Origin: Linderina pennispora
Taxonomy: Eukaryota > Kickxellomycota > Kickxellomycetes > Kickxellales > Kickxellaceae
Assembly: GCF_002104995.1 (NCBI RefSeq)
Contig: NW_024468265.1
Coordinates: forward strand, 212,003-276,002
Direction of reading: 5' to 3'
DNA length: 64,000 nt
Below are positions 40,198 to 52,207 of the stretch, piece after piece; the stretch's first letter is position 1, and the number at the start of each line of letters is the position of its first letter. The notes under the pieces are model-generated. The model saw only the letters and a list, made by a program, of their open reading frames with translations, was not told the DNA's origin and did no database searches. Made by a program: the position numbers and the translations under genes.

Positions 40198-43100
40198 TTA
40201 AGCAGAGAGATCGACAGAGCGCGTTGTGTGGCGCGTGCTCCAGATAGTTCGGATGCATGTGCAGGCCCTCGATCTCGGGGATTCCACTTGATGGGGCGGC
40301 TCTTGCGGAAGTAGAGAATGCGACCCGACGCGTAGGCAAGCAGGACAAAACCAAAGCCGAGTGCGATGAGCCAGTAGAGCGGGATAGACTTGTAGCTAGT
40401 GTTGAACACGGTGTTGAGGGGCGGCACGTAAGTGACAAAGCACAGCAGCACGAGTCCAGCGCCAAAGCCGTAGAAGGTGCGCTTGTTGCGGAACATGAAC
40501 TTGCCAAAGGGCATGCGAAGCCGGGCCTTACAGATGAACAGGTTGAACACCTGCAGGATGTAGATCGAGAACAGGACGCCGGTGCGGGCCTCGTTGAGTG
40601 CATAGAACTGGTTGTGGCCAGTGAACTCGCGGCCGTTGTACACATAGACCTTCGAGTCCTTCTCGAACCACGTGTTGTCTTGGTCCTTCGCCATGATGCG
40701 AGCCTGGCGCGGCGAGATGCCGTGCTTGTTCAGGATGACGAAGAAGGTGATGATGAGCGAGATGGCCGAGATCATACCAGCCTCGAGGTACGCCCAGGAG
40801 AGAAGGTCGCCGTCAACAAGAATCTCGCCCTCCTCCTTCTCAAACATGTTCTTCCAGAACATCTTGGTGAACGGCTTCTTGGCGGACTGGCCAAGTTTCT
40901 GGAGCCGGGTCGGCTTGATGGGCTCACCAGTGGCAGGGTCGATCTGGGCGGCTGGCTGGCGGGCCTTGCGGGCACGCAGCTGCTGGATCGAGCGCATGGT
41001 GACGGGCTTGCGGGGCGGCAGCAGCATCAGGCCGTTGCGCGACTCGGCAGGCTCCCAGGCATAGGATAGGGCAGCGCAGATCTCAAAGCCAAGGTCAATG
41101 ACCAGGATCATAATTGACGTCAGGATTGCTGGCAGCGGCACGAGGATGTACAGAATCTGCGGGATGATTTCAGGGGTCGAGTGCGTAAGAGTGTAGCGAA
41201 TCGACTTTTTCAGGTTGGCAAAGATCAGGCGGCCCTCCTCGATACCCTTGACAATGGACGCAAAGTTGTCATCCAGCAGGATCATCGACGCAGCCTCCTT
41301 GGACACATCTGAGCCCGATTCGTTCATGGCAATGCCGAGGTTGGCCTTCTTCAGCGCTGGCGAGTCGTTGACACCGTCGCCGGTGACACCACAGATGTGG
41401 CCTAGAGACTGGGCACGGGTGACGATCTCCAGCTTGTTCTTGGGCGACGTGCGCGCAAAGATAACCTCGGGCTTGCGGAAAATAGCGTCCCAGTCCTCGT
41501 CAGTCATGGAGGTAATGCTCTCACCGTGGATCACAACTGCGTCATACTCGTCGTCCTCAACCTCTTCGACAGGCCGGCCAGTGCGCCTGGCAACACCCTC
41601 GCGCGTCTCGCCCAGAACCAGGTTGATTTTGCGGCCAATGGCTTCGGCAGTGAGCGGGTGGTCGCCAGTGACCATCATGACCTGGATGCCTGCAGAGCGA
41701 CACCGGCCAATGGCCTCGCGCACGCCGTGCTTGGGCGGATCCTCAAGCGAGGTCAGACCAACAAAGGTGTAGCCGGCAGTCGGGTAGTTCTCTGCCTTCT
41801 TGTCGAACTGGTACGTCTCGGGGAACTGGGAGCCATCGAGCTGCAGCTGCGCAAACGCCAAGACGCGGTGGCCCTGCGAGGCCATGTACTCATACGTCTC
41901 GTTGTACATGCCGCGGTGCTCATCAGTCAGCTCGATTGTCTGGCCGTCGTACAGGATGGTCGAGCACAGGCGCAGGATGCGCTCAGGCGCTCCCTTGATC
42001 AGCAGGGTCAGCGCTCCGTTGGCGTGTGCCAGCTTGTGCACCGAAAGCATCCACTTGTTGGCCGAGTTGAACGGGATCTCAAACACCTTTGGGTGCTGCG
42101 GCAGCAGCTCGTCGAACTCCTGGCCCAGCTTGGCGCCAGCAAAGCGAACAAGGCCAGACTCGGTAGCGTCGCCTAGAAGCTGGCGCTTCTCCATCGGCAC
42201 GTCGGTGCGGTCAAACTTGACGCTGCGGCACAGCGACGACGTGTACAGGACCTCCTTGATCCCGGCAGTATTGGTGTCTGTGATCTGCTCTCCGACGTCG
42301 TGGTGGCCGCGCGTGGCAGAGAACATCTTGCCGTTGGTCCAGATGTTGGTCACTGTCATCTGGTTGCGCGTCAGAGTACCGGTCTTGTCGGTTGCTAGAA
42401 GAGTAATGGCGCCGAGCGTCTCGACGGCCTGCAGGTCCTTGACCAGCACGTTCTGCGAGGCCATGCGCTTGGCAGCGATGGTCAGCAGCATAGTAACAGT
42501 GGCGGGCAGACCCTCGGGCACCCAGGCGACAAAGGTACCGATGGCGAAGTTGATGGCGAATGGGAAGTCCTTGTTGATGACCATGCCGATGATGAAGAAG
42601 ACAGCCGCCGTGATAATGGCAAACGATGCAATGGTGCGCACAAACCTTGCAATCTCGTTGTTCAGCGGGCTATCCATCTTCTCCTCGCCCGCTGTCATGC
42701 CAGCGATCTGGCCAAGCACAGTGCTGTCACCGGTGCGGATGACGATCGCGTAGGCTTCACCAGAGACAGCCAGCGTGCCGTTGAACACAATGTTGGTGGC
42801 CTCGAAGGGGCTGTTGTTCTTGTTGCCGGCACCACGCTCCTGCGGATCAGACTCGCCGGTCAGCGACGAGTTGTCGACCTTGAGATCGCTGCCTGAAAAC
42901 ACATAGCAGTCGGCAGGGATCTTGTCGCCCATGCGCAGGTAAACGACGTCGCCAACCACCAGGTTGACTGCCGGGATCGAGTCCAGCTTGCGGTCGCGGA
43001 TCACATGCGTCTTGGCTGGGATCATCTGCAGAAGCGCCGCCAGCGTGTTCTCACTCTTGCGCTGCTGGTACCACTCGAACCAGGGCGTTGAGGAAAGCGA

Positions 43101-43740
43101 CGGCAATCAGAATGGCACCCATGTAGATCTAAATGGTGGAAATGGTGGAAATGGTAGGCTGGTTAGCAGCATGTGATAGGGCTCGTTGCTGCCCACAAAT
43201 TACTCCATAGCATATTGTCAGCTCTGCACTTACATTAACCTTGTTTGCCTCAAAATCAATGCCGAGCAGGATGTACTCGAGGATACCGGCAGCAATCAGC
43301 ATCAGGTTGAACAGCGACATGAGGCAGTGCAGGAACTTTTGGAAGCTCGACTTCTTCTTGGGAGGTGTCAGCGTGTTGGGTCCGTTCTTGGCTAGCAGAT
43401 CGGCTGGCCTGCGAGGAGCCCAGGCCGTCAGAGTCGGTGGGCTTCACGTCGTTCACCTGCACGCTGTACTTTTCACACACCTGCTGCAGCGACAGCATGT
43501 GCTCGGTGATGTCGACATTCTTGGTCCTTGGCCTCCTGTCCGACTGGATGCCTCAGCCGCCTCCTTTTCCTTCTCAGACTCGACAATCACATTCGTCTTG
43601 CTCTGGCGGCTGGTCGTTGGGCGCAGGGGGTAGTGCGTCTGCGTCGTGCGCTGGTTTCCAGCGCCGGCGTCATCGGCAGAGAAGGTGATCGTGCGGGGCA
43701 GACCGGCAGGAGCGCCGTCGGTGGTGTTCTTGTTGGCCAT
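40198..43740 (-). CDS. Na+/K+-type P-type ATPase (type II), with +1 breaks at both ends
   Basis: Cation pump. The core, 43106 to about 40275, is one long intact frame with TGESDPQERG, the phosphorylation motif DKTGTLTRNQ, the nucleotide-binding region KGAPERILRL, TGDHPLTA, and GVTGDGVNDSPALKKA; six or more C-terminal membrane helices follow. STPEIIPQILYI and PAILTSIMILVIDLG resemble animal Na+/K+-ATPase alpha subunits more than Pmr1 or Pma1. Start ATG 43740; intron 43233-43129 (105 bp, GTAAGT...TTTAG). Four +1 breaks occur near 43539, 43523, 43402 and 43083. Two more near 40274 and 40216 lead to a GC3-rich tail (IEGLHMHPNYLEHAPHNAL) ending VDLSA. The ends are inferred. Confidence 0.85.
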
Positions 43741-43788
43741 TTATCGATCTTGCAAATAGAATAAGGGATGCTGAGATGGGAATGCCTG

Positions 43789-43798
43789 CTTTATAAAG
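43789..43798 (-). promoter_or_regulatory. TATA box of the P-type ATPase
   Basis: Palindromic CTTTATAAAG about 50 bp upstream of the ATG at 43740. Confidence 0.45.
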
Positions 43799-45798
43799 CA
43801 GCTACTCCGCAACGCGATGGTATGTAAAGCGCCAAAAAATACGCAGAGGCGTAGATGAGCGAGCAAGCAGGGGTATGTAGCCTTCCTTCCGGCGAGTCTT
43901 GCGCAAATGAAAGAGATGGGGGAAAATTACAAAGAATAGCACCGCTTCACGGATGGGAGGGGTGATTGATGGCTGGGTAGGCGGCGGCCGATTTATATGT
44001 CTCCGAGAGGAGGGGCGTTGTCGGCACGCTACAAAGCGCACTGCAAGATGCTGCCAGCGTGAGAGGCAGGCCAAGCGAGCCCATGCCTCCAAGAGGGGCC
44101 AGAAATCATCTCAGGGGGCGGCCAAAATTTGTTTCAACTCTGCCCAGCCAAATAGGCCGGGATATGTTGGGGACTGCAATTGTAGCTGACACTGGAGCAG
44201 CAGCAAATGGCCCGCCGTTCCAGGCTGGCTACCCCCTTGCCCCGTACGCGTCCAACAAGAAAACGAGACAAACCCCCCACCACACGGCAAATGACCAGGA
44301 GCCAAAGGGCACAAGCATCAGTCTTCACACAAATGGAAGCGTCGATCTCCACTAGTTGTGTCTTTGTCCAGTGGGTTTGCCGATCGGCAATTTTTAATTC
44401 TCTTTCGCGATATTTTGCCTCCTTTCGGTCCCCATCATGCTGGCAAGACCAGTGACGTTGCTAGGCACATCGCTGACCCGTCTCCCCACAGCGCCTGTCC
44501 TCGGCGTCATCCTGCAGCAGCCTGGATCACGACCGACGGCGAGCAATCTGACATATGGCAGCTCTGGGATGGCCGAGATGTGTGGTGTGGGTCACGTACC
44601 TCGGAGCTGTGGGGAACAATCGGCGCCCAGCTGTGCTTGCAGGTGACAGCTGCTGCGGAGTAGGCTGGGGGCGTTACCTACAGAAATATGTTCAAGGCTG
44701 ACTCTGCTGGGAGCGCGAGGCTGCTGGGCAATTGGGGGTACCAGCATATGCACATCAATGTAATAAAAATAGGCGCGTATATGTAGAAATATACCCTATT
44801 TGCCGATTTACAGGCGTAAGGAATAGGGGAAAGCAGTTTTGACTCGACATTCAAAGCGGAGCGGGAGGGAGAGGGAGAGGGCGGGAAGGCGTTGCTCGAA
44901 TGAAGTCTTTAAATATATTTGGCCGTTGCACTTTTCGCACGGCAGTTATACATGTCATCCGAGGGGGTCTGCTTGCTCTGACATCCGCTGTGGATACCTG
45001 CTTCCCGCTGCATCGGCAATGAGGCAGGGAACAAGGACTAATTGCCCCTTACTTGCCATGTTCCAAACGGTGCCTGAATCCAAGGGCAGTGGACACCTTC
45101 CATCGCCTCTGCCATGATGCTGGGTTTCATCACCCAGACGGTGCACCTACCCCTCGCCTCCTTGACGCTACGGCAGATGCCCAATGAAGTCATCAGGGGG
45201 CAGCAGAAAACCGGTTTCCAAAAGAGATTGAAGATGAAGGTGTGTTTCATGCTGCCCTGTCAGTCCCCTCCCCCTGGCTGGCACGCATCGCTCGCAGCAC
45301 GCTGCCAACCGCTGGATCTGTCAGAAAACACAAACTATCCCCCCGGCGTCTGAAATGCAGCGGGCAGCCAATTGCCAGCAGCCGCCGTGCTCGCCAAGCA
45401 GGCCAGAGCGGGTTCGACATTGGGACCGTCCCTCGCCAGATTGGCCGCTGTCTGCCTATGTGCCCCCTGGCGCTGCTCCTAAAAATTGTTGACACAAACG
45501 CACCGCTGCCGATCCCGTGTTTCATGTGTCCCCCCTGCCATTGGGCAGTCCAGCCGCCTGATTTCCATTGATTTGGGCAGATCATCTCGGCTAAATTGCT
45601 CAACGGTTTACTGGATCATATTTAGTGTCACCAAGCAGTGTGCCCTGGACTGTTGTGGCCACTGGCCACAACAACCCGGAAATAGGACAAACACCAGCCG
45701 GACCATACACACGCCTCTCCTTCAACTCATCTATGCCTGAATTCAATTCACATATAGACTTTCTTCCTGTATTATTATCCTTTCAGCATAGACAGATA
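43799..45798. other. Long intergenic region, ATPase to MCH1-like gene
   Basis: 2 kb between divergent genes. Many short overlapping frames, no domain, signal peptide or codon bias. Possibly regulatory; no RNA gene recognised. Confidence 0.45.
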
Positions 45799-47376
45799 AT
45801 GAGTTTGCCAAAGCCGGGGGCTGCAGACTAGCCGCGAGCGGTTCACCAACACCCTTGTCGTACCTGGCGACGTGCCTGTCGATGCTCTGCGGCGGCACCA
45901 CATCGCTGTTTGCCACATACGGGTCGTCGTTTGGCGAGATTCTCGGGTTTACACAGTACGAGACAAACCTGGTTGCCTCACTCGGCGACTATGCACACTA
46001 CATGAGCGCCCCGCTGTTTGGCTACCTCTCGTCGCGTATCGGGCCCGCATCGAGTGATCCAGACTGCCGGTGTGCTGATGTTCCTAGGCTACTTTGGGCT
46101 TGGCTATGCATTCTCAAACTTTGATACGCCATTCCAACGCACCCATCACTATGTGGCGTCCATGTCGCTGCTGTTTGCGCTGGTGGGCGTGGGCTCCAAG
46201 GCTGCGTACATGTCGTCGATGGCCACGACAGCGCGGAATTTTAAACACTCTAGGATTTCAGGGATTGCGCTCGGGATTCCGATTTCGCTATACGGACTGT
46301 CGACGTTTGTGTTCTCGTCGTTGAAGGCAAGGTGGTTCGAGTCGGACCTGACGCCATCGCGGTACTTGACGTTTATGGCTATAGTGTCGTTGATTGCTCA
46401 TATCGCAGCTGCACACTTTGTTGTTGTCAAAGAGGACCCCGCTATGGCTGTGCGCAGGCGTGCTGCATCAGTGAACAGGGCAAACCGCGAAAGGGCACAG
46501 TCGGAGGCGATTGAGATGGTCGAGTCGCGGAGGCGCCGGGCAATGACGACAGGCAACGAGCAGGGACTTGCCAGCAACAAAGCAGCATTGGCTGACGACG
46601 ACGCAGCAGAGAAGCGGCCCACTGGTGAAACTCAGCCGGCGCCGGCATTGGCGCCATCCTTGCAAGGCGACGACCCAATCTTCCGCCGGTTCAGCAGGGA
46701 TCCTCTGGCGTGGGCATTGCTGCTGGGCATGATCTGCTTCTCAGGACCAGGCATGGCATTCGTCAACAACTGCGGCTCAATGGTCCGTGCGTTGTCAATA
46801 AACACAACGCTGACACCGGAGCAGATCGGCCAGTTCAAGGACAACATCGTCGCCACGCAGTCGTTCTTTTCATTCTCATCGCGCCTAGCTATCGGGTACT
46901 TGTCGGATATCTGGCGCACGCGCCTGCGTTTGCCACGCGCCGGGCTCCTGATTCTGGGTGGTCTGCTACAGATCTACGCGCAGTCCATCGCCATGCGCGT
47001 CGCCAAGCTCGATGATCTGTATTCGCTGGCCGTAGTCACCGGCATTTCGATGGGGTCAATATTCACGCTGGCACCGACGATCACCAGCGAGACATGGGGC
47101 GCCGAGAACTTTGGCATCTGCTGGGGCTTCATCACGCTCGGACCCGCCATTGGCGGGCATATCTGCAATCTGATATTCGGCGCCAGCTGGGATCAAGGCT
47201 ACGCCGAGATTGTCAAGCGCCTGGGCCCAGACGCATCGCCGGATCTGATGCAGTGCGACCGCTCCTGCTTCATCCCAGCATTCATGGCCACGATCCAGTA
47301 CGCGTACGCAGGGGTGTTTTTCTTTGGCATTGTATTGTGCCTACCGCGGATACAGGCGGTTTGGAAAAGAAAGTAG
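45799..47376 (+). CDS. Major facilitator, MCH1/nodulin-like family
   Basis: Twelve-helix transporter related to yeast Mch1 (monocarboxylate-transporter-like, substrate unproven). The 3' 1.3 kb is one intact frame. Upstream, three +1 breaks (near 45829, 45854 and 46047) separate MSLPKPGAAD, SRERFTNT, LSYLATCLSMLCGGTTSLFA and HRVIQTAGVLMFLGYFGLGY. Together these give the usual first two helices and a total of about 524 residues. The central loop is long, acidic and Ala-rich (residues about 225-290), as in the family. The stop lies 18 bp from that of the convergent PPC decarboxylase. Confidence 0.75.
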
Positions 47377-47394
47377 GAATAAAAGTCTATAGCT

Positions 47395-47994
47395 CTAGAG
47401 CGTCGCTAGCAGCTGCTGGACTGTGGCCTTGGCGATGGTCTCGGGCTCAGCCATTGCACCCATGCCGATGTCCCCGCATGCAAGCTTCTTGCTGATTGGG
47501 TCTACAACTTGGAACCCGAGCTTCTTCAGCACATCCAGCTGCACTTCGGTGATCGGGTGCTCCCACATCATCGGATTCATCGCCGGGCACACAATCCGGG
47601 GCTTCTCCATGTCCCACGCCCTCAGCACGCATGTCAGCAAGTTATCGCAGAAGCCATTCGCCACCTTGGCCATAGTGTTGGCGTCCAGCGGCGCTAGCAC
47701 GCAGATATCGGCCCACTTGCGCAGTTCGATGTGCAGAACAGAGTCGCCGATCTTCTTCCAGTTCGTCCATTCGTCCTTGTCGGTGTACAGCGTGATGTTG
47801 TCGCCCAGAAGCTGCTCCTTGCGGAAAAAGTGCAGGGCAGAGTTGGATGCAGCGATAGAAACCTCGATGTTCAGGTTCGCCAGCAGCCCCTGTTTCTGCA
47901 GCTCCTTGGCTAGCTGTGGCACCTTGATGCTGGCCACGCTGCCTGTTGCGCCAATGAGCACCCGCTTTGTTGTCAAATCCGGCATTGTGTGCAA
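47395..47994 (-). CDS. Phosphopantothenoylcysteine decarboxylase (flavoprotein, CoA synthesis)
   Basis: 199 residues (or 196 from the second Met, MPDLTTKR). HFCD-family flavoprotein converting 4'-phosphopantothenoylcysteine to 4'-phosphopantetheine. The FMN-binding start is VLIGATGSVASIKVPQLA; the catalytic His is in LHIELRKWADICVLAPLDANT; the PxMNxxMW motif appears as CPAMNPMMW; and the catalytic Cys is in LACGDIGMGAMAEP. All key residues are present, so it is an active decarboxylase rather than a regulatory Hal3/Vhs3-type subunit. Divergent from pICln/Lot5, with a 229 bp shared promoter. Confidence 0.93.
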   Translation of the reverse strand: MHTMPDLTTKRVLIGATGSVASIKVPQLAKELQKQGLLANLNIEVSIAASNSALHFFRKEQLLGDNITLYTDKDEWTNWKKIGDSVLHIELRKWADICVLAPLDANTMAKVANGFCDNLLTCVLRAWDMEKPRIVCPAMNPMMWEHPITEVQLDVLKKLGFQVVDPISKKLACGDIGMGAMAEPETIAKATVQQLLATL

Positions 47995-48223
47995 AATAGT
48001 AGCAAAAATAGGTGTGTCTAGAAGGTGCTTGCAAAAAGAGCTTATTACAAGAGGATGTGGGTTTCAGGAAAAGGAGAGGAACACAGCAAGTCCTATTAGT
48101 AATGCAGTTTGAACTTGCTGAAATCGGTGTGGACACCATAAACCCCGTGAGATCCCTCGATTGGTCAAAGAATTGAATGCGAAAAAAAAAGTGCTGGCAA
48201 CCCAGACTCGCCTTTCATTGCCC

Positions 48224-48895
48224 ATGACTATTAATATATTCTCGCAGCAGCCGGACACAGCGGCCATTAGGCATACAGTTGACTCCACAAAATGCGTCTT
48301 TGACCCACCACTGGCTGTACATACCGACACCACTGGCACGCTGTACATAACTGAGCATGCGCTCATGTACTTTTCGGCTGCTGAGAGCTTTGGGTTCTCG
48401 ATCGATTACCAAAGCATTGTCATCCACGCCATTTCACGCTCAGAAGAGCAGTCTACAGGCAGCAGCCTGTACTGTCAGCTGGACTGCGCATTTCCAAACA
48501 CACGCTCAGAGAATGAGGACAGCGATGACGAGGAGGATGGGGAAGAGTTTAGCGAGGTGCGGTTTTTCCCATCCAGTGCTGACGATGTTGACACAATGTT
48601 TCGGGTCATGTCAGAGTGTGCTGCGCTGAATCCCGACCCCGACATGGAGGAGAGCGACGACGAGGACACGCTCCCGCATATCGATTCCAATGACAACGAT
48701 GAGGATGCGGATGGTATGCAAGGCGCCGTTCAGGAGATCGGCAGCTTTGACCCTTCCAGCTTCATTACCTCGGAGGACCAGCTAGACCAGCTGACGCCCG
48801 AGGGCAGAAAAACCCTGGACCGACTCGAGTCCTTGGTTGCTGTCCCTGACAACCAAAACAACCATGGTGCAGACCGCTTTGCAGACGCAGACTAG
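48224..48895 (+). CDS. pICln/Lot5-family protein (Voldacs domain)
   Basis: 223 residues from the ATG at 48224. PH-like domain at about 15-135: VHTDTTGTLYITEHALMYFS, GFSIDYQSIVIHAISR and LYCQLDC. An acidic insertion (EDSDDEEDGEEF) and a second acidic stretch (MEESDDEDTLP) are both characteristic of pICln. In animals pICln chaperones Sm proteins to the PRMT5 methylosome; yeast Lot5 is the fungal relative. No introns, no frame break. Its stop is 22 bp from that of the convergent transporter. Confidence 0.85.
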   Translation: MTINIFSQQPDTAAIRHTVDSTKCVFDPPLAVHTDTTGTLYITEHALMYFSAAESFGFSIDYQSIVIHAISRSEEQSTGSSLYCQLDCAFPNTRSENEDSDDEEDGEEFSEVRFFPSSADDVDTMFRVMSECAALNPDPDMEESDDEDTLPHIDSNDNDEDADGMQGAVQEIGSFDPSSFITSEDQLDQLTPEGRKTLDRLESLVAVPDNQNNHGADRFADAD

Positions 48896-48917
48896 CAGAT
48901 TCTATTGAATAAAGGCA

Positions 48918-50593
48918 CTAATAAACGTATCTGTGGTTCGGGTGGTTATCGCACAAGTCGTCGATCTCGCTGTCGCTCAGTTTGGAAATGTCGACATTTG
49001 CTTGCTCCCGCCGACGGTTCTCGGACCAGAAATACATGCTAAGACCGACCGCCCACACGACAATCAGCCCTTCGCATGCACAGTTGAACCAATGGCCGAA
49101 CCGGTAGTACGGTGCATCCTTTTCGCGGTAGATTTGCGACGACACGATTCCAGCGATTCCGCCTAGCATCACCGTCAGAGCAGAGCCAGCACCGCGCTTT
49201 GTGATTCCCAGTGTATTGCTGGTCATCCACAGTGTCGACCAGGGCAGAATTGGCGCCAATCCAAACTGGGCAAGGCACAGAAAGGCGAAGCGCAGATGGT
49301 ACGCCTATCCTGCGACGCAATGATTGCGTAGGAGACACATGAGATGGCAGCGGCTATGCTGATCAGAACGCTGATATGCCGGTAGTGGATTGTCAGCACC
49401 GACGACAGCAGCTGGCCAACAAAGCCACAGGCGCTGGGAATTGCCGACATCATCTGCGCCTTGGTGGCAGTATAGCCCATGGCCTTGATCAGAGTTGGGC
49501 CAAAGATCGCCTGTGAGGCACCGCCGGTTGTGCATGCCCAGAACATCAGCGCATACATCCACAGCTTCCAGTCAACCAGCGCTGTGACAATCTGCACTGG
49601 CGAAATTTTGGTCTTTGATGCCAGCGCGCGCTCATGGCCCAGCTGCCGCATTGCCACGTTGCGCTCGTCCAGGGTCAAGAACTTTGCTGTCTCAGGATAG
49701 TCGGGCATCACTAGGTATGCCAGCACGGCAACACAGACAGACACGCAGCCTTCGACCAGGAAGATGTACTGGTAGCTATCGAGTGAGCCGCGGATGCTGC
49801 TGAGCCCTGAGGCGATGGGACCGGCGACAATACCCGAGAACATGCCGGCCGAATAAAAGATGGCTAGACGCGGTGCCTGCTCCTTGCGCGTGTACCAAAA
49901 AGTCGAGTAGTAGATAAATCCCGGCACAAAACCGGCTTCAGCAACGCCCATCAAAAGGCGCAGCGCAATGAGCGACGCATACGAGCGGGCAGCAACCATG
50001 CATAAGAGAATCGCTGACCAGCAGCCCACGATAATCGGAATGAAGACCTTGCCCGAAAACCGCTTCAGCAGGATGTTGGCTGGGATCTCAAAGATAATGT
50101 AGGTGATGAAGAACACCGACGATACCCAGTTGAACTGACTGCCATGCAATCCCACTGCTGTGTCCAGGCCGGCGACCTTGGCATTTCCGATCCCGTTTCT
50201 GTCCAGGACACACAGAAAGTACATTAGGAAGGCCAGCGGCATCAGGCGGGTATCCACTTTGCGCAGGTACCGGCGCCGCGATTCCTGCTCTGCAGCCGAA
50301 AGAATCAGCTCTCCCGAGATATGCTCACGGGCATTGCCATCATACGCTGTGTCGTGCGACTCGGCATGCCGCTTTTCGTCGTCTTTGAGACAGATAGCAC
50401 CCATGGGATCGATCTCGGCAGCTACAGTAGTAAAAAGAAATAAAAATGCAATGTGGGTGCGGAAGAGAGGTCTGTTGGTCATTTGGGCGATCGACTCACG
50501 CGCCTTTTGGAGAAAGCCCGTGCTACGCTGGTTATACGGAGGCGGATTAGCCTGCAAAAAGGGATATGCAAACGAGACTTGCAAAAGCGCCAT
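48918..50593 (-). CDS. Major facilitator, anion:cation symporter family (Dal5/Tna1-like), copy 1
   Basis: Twelve-helix permease of the fungal ACS family (allantoate, nicotinate, biotin precursors and similar anions; substrate not readable). Motifs: YLRKVDTRLMPLAFLMYFLC, LDRNGIGNAKVAGL, GVAEAGFVPGFIYY and FWYTRKEQAPR. A 78 bp intron (50499-50422, GTGAGT...TGTAG) joins ...GFLQKA to PAEIDPMGAIC; if translation instead starts at the internal Met (50404) the intron is in the leader. Two +1 breaks 7 bp apart (49306, 49299) separate IIASQD from HLRFAFLCLAQFG. Bridging them matches the neighbouring paralogue's IIASVSGIHIRFAFLCLANFA region exactly in spacing. Confidence 0.82.
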
Positions 50594-50641
50594 GCGAATT
50601 AGATTGATATTAGCTGAGCTGGAAAAGGTATTATAGACTAT

Positions 50642-52075
50642 CTAGTAAGAGTAGCGGTGGTCGGGGCGGTTGTCGCACATGTCCTCGAGCTCCTCCGCAG
50701 AGTACTGCGACAGATCAACCTCAGGCATGCGGTCGCGGCGGCGGTTCTCGAGCCGGAAGTAAACGTGGAGAGCAAGCGAGATGGCGAACACAAGGGCATT
50801 GCACACGCACACAAACAGGTGGCCGAACCGGTACTGCGGGGCATCCTGGTTGCGGTAGATGTGCGAGCCAATAAGCCCGGCAATGCCGCCCATCATGACT
50901 GTCATGGCCGAGGCCACGCCCTTCTTGGTGACGCCTAGCACATTGTGCTGCATCCACAGCGACACAATGGGCATGGTCGGCGACAGCGCAAAGTTGGCCA
51001 GACACAGGAAGGCGAAGCGTATGTGGATGCCCGACACCGAGGCAATGATCGCATAGAACACACACGCCATGCCACTGTAGATCATCATCCACACGCTGAG
51101 CCGCGGGTAGAGCCGCGGCAGGAACATCGAGATGATCTGGCTCACAAATCCGCACGCGCTGGGAATCGACGACAGCACCTGGGCGCGGGTCGCCGTGTAT
51201 CCCATGGCCCTGATCAAGGGTCGGGCCAAAGATCGCCTGGGTCGCACCACCGGTCGCAGCCGCCCAAAAGATAACGCCGTAGCCCCAGACAGTCGGGTCG
51301 GCCAGCGCGCGCAGCACCTGGCGCGAGTTGTACTTGGCCTTGCCCGCCAGCGCCCTCTCCTTGTCCAGCTTCTCCATTGCCACCGACCGCTCGTCCTCGC
51401 TCAGGAATGTTGCGCTCTCGGGGTAGTTTTGCAGCAAAAAATACATGATCACCGCCAAGCCAACTGTGATTACAGCCTCGATGATGAAAATATACTGGTA
51501 CCCGTGCAGGCCAGTGTCAATTTTTTGCAGGGCGGCGGCCAGCGGGCCCGTCCAGATGCCGGCGAACGTACCCGCCGAGAAGAACAGCGAGATGCGCGGG
51601 CCCAGCTGCCGCCTTGTGTACCAGAACGACGTGAAGAAGATGAAGCCCGGCACGAGTCCTGCCTCGAAGATACCCATCAGGATGCGGATCACAATCAACG
51701 AGGCATAGCTCTTGCCTGCAGCCATGCACGCACACAGCACCGACCACGCAATGGCAATGAACGGCAGCCAGATCTTGGCGCCGACCCGCTTCAGCATGAT
51801 GTTGGACGGAATCTCGCAGAAGATGTATGTGAAGAAGAACGCCGAGACGATCCAGTTGAACTGTCCACCGTGAAGCCCAATGATTGCCTCCTATGTTTGC
51901 TAGCCTTCGCGTTACCTACGTTGTTTCTGTCCCAGATGGCTGTGCAGTAGACTGCGCAGCAGATGGGGAGGAACCGCAAGTCAATCTTGCGCAGGTACGA
52001 GCGTGTCAGCTGCTGCTCCTCGTCTGTGGAAAAGTCATTGTACCGCGACTCTGTGTTATCGGTCTTGCCACTCAT
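50642..52075 (-). CDS. Major facilitator, anion:cation symporter family (Dal5/Tna1-like), copy 2
   Basis: Tandem paralogue of copy 1, same order of motifs: YLRKIDLRFLPICCAVYC, WDRNNVGNAK, IFEAGLVPGFIFFTSFWYTRRQLGPR and LSSIPSACGF. Start ATG 52075. Frame breaks: two +1 between NVGNAK and IIGLHGGQFNW (about 51888-51900; exact bases uncertain) and one +1 at 51215, splitting QAIFGPTL from IRAMGYTATRAQ. Copy 1 reads through the same positions without interruption. Bridged length about 477 residues. Confidence 0.82.
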
Positions 52076-52154
52076 TATTACGCCTCGACAAGCAATAGCT
52101 ACGAGATAAGACCTGAATGGGAGGGGTGGGAAAGTGACAAAAGTCTAGAGGTGT

Positions 52155-52207
52155 GGTGTATAAAAGCTGGGGGAGACAGAGCGCTGCCACCCGCTTTTAT
52201 ACACCAG
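52155..52207. promoter_or_regulatory. Inverted pair of TATA boxes
   Basis: TGGTGTATAAAAGC at 52155-52168 and its exact reverse complement at 52194-52207, 25 bp apart. The minus-strand box is about 120 bp upstream of transporter copy 2. The plus-strand box faces the gene-free region to the right. Confidence 0.5.
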
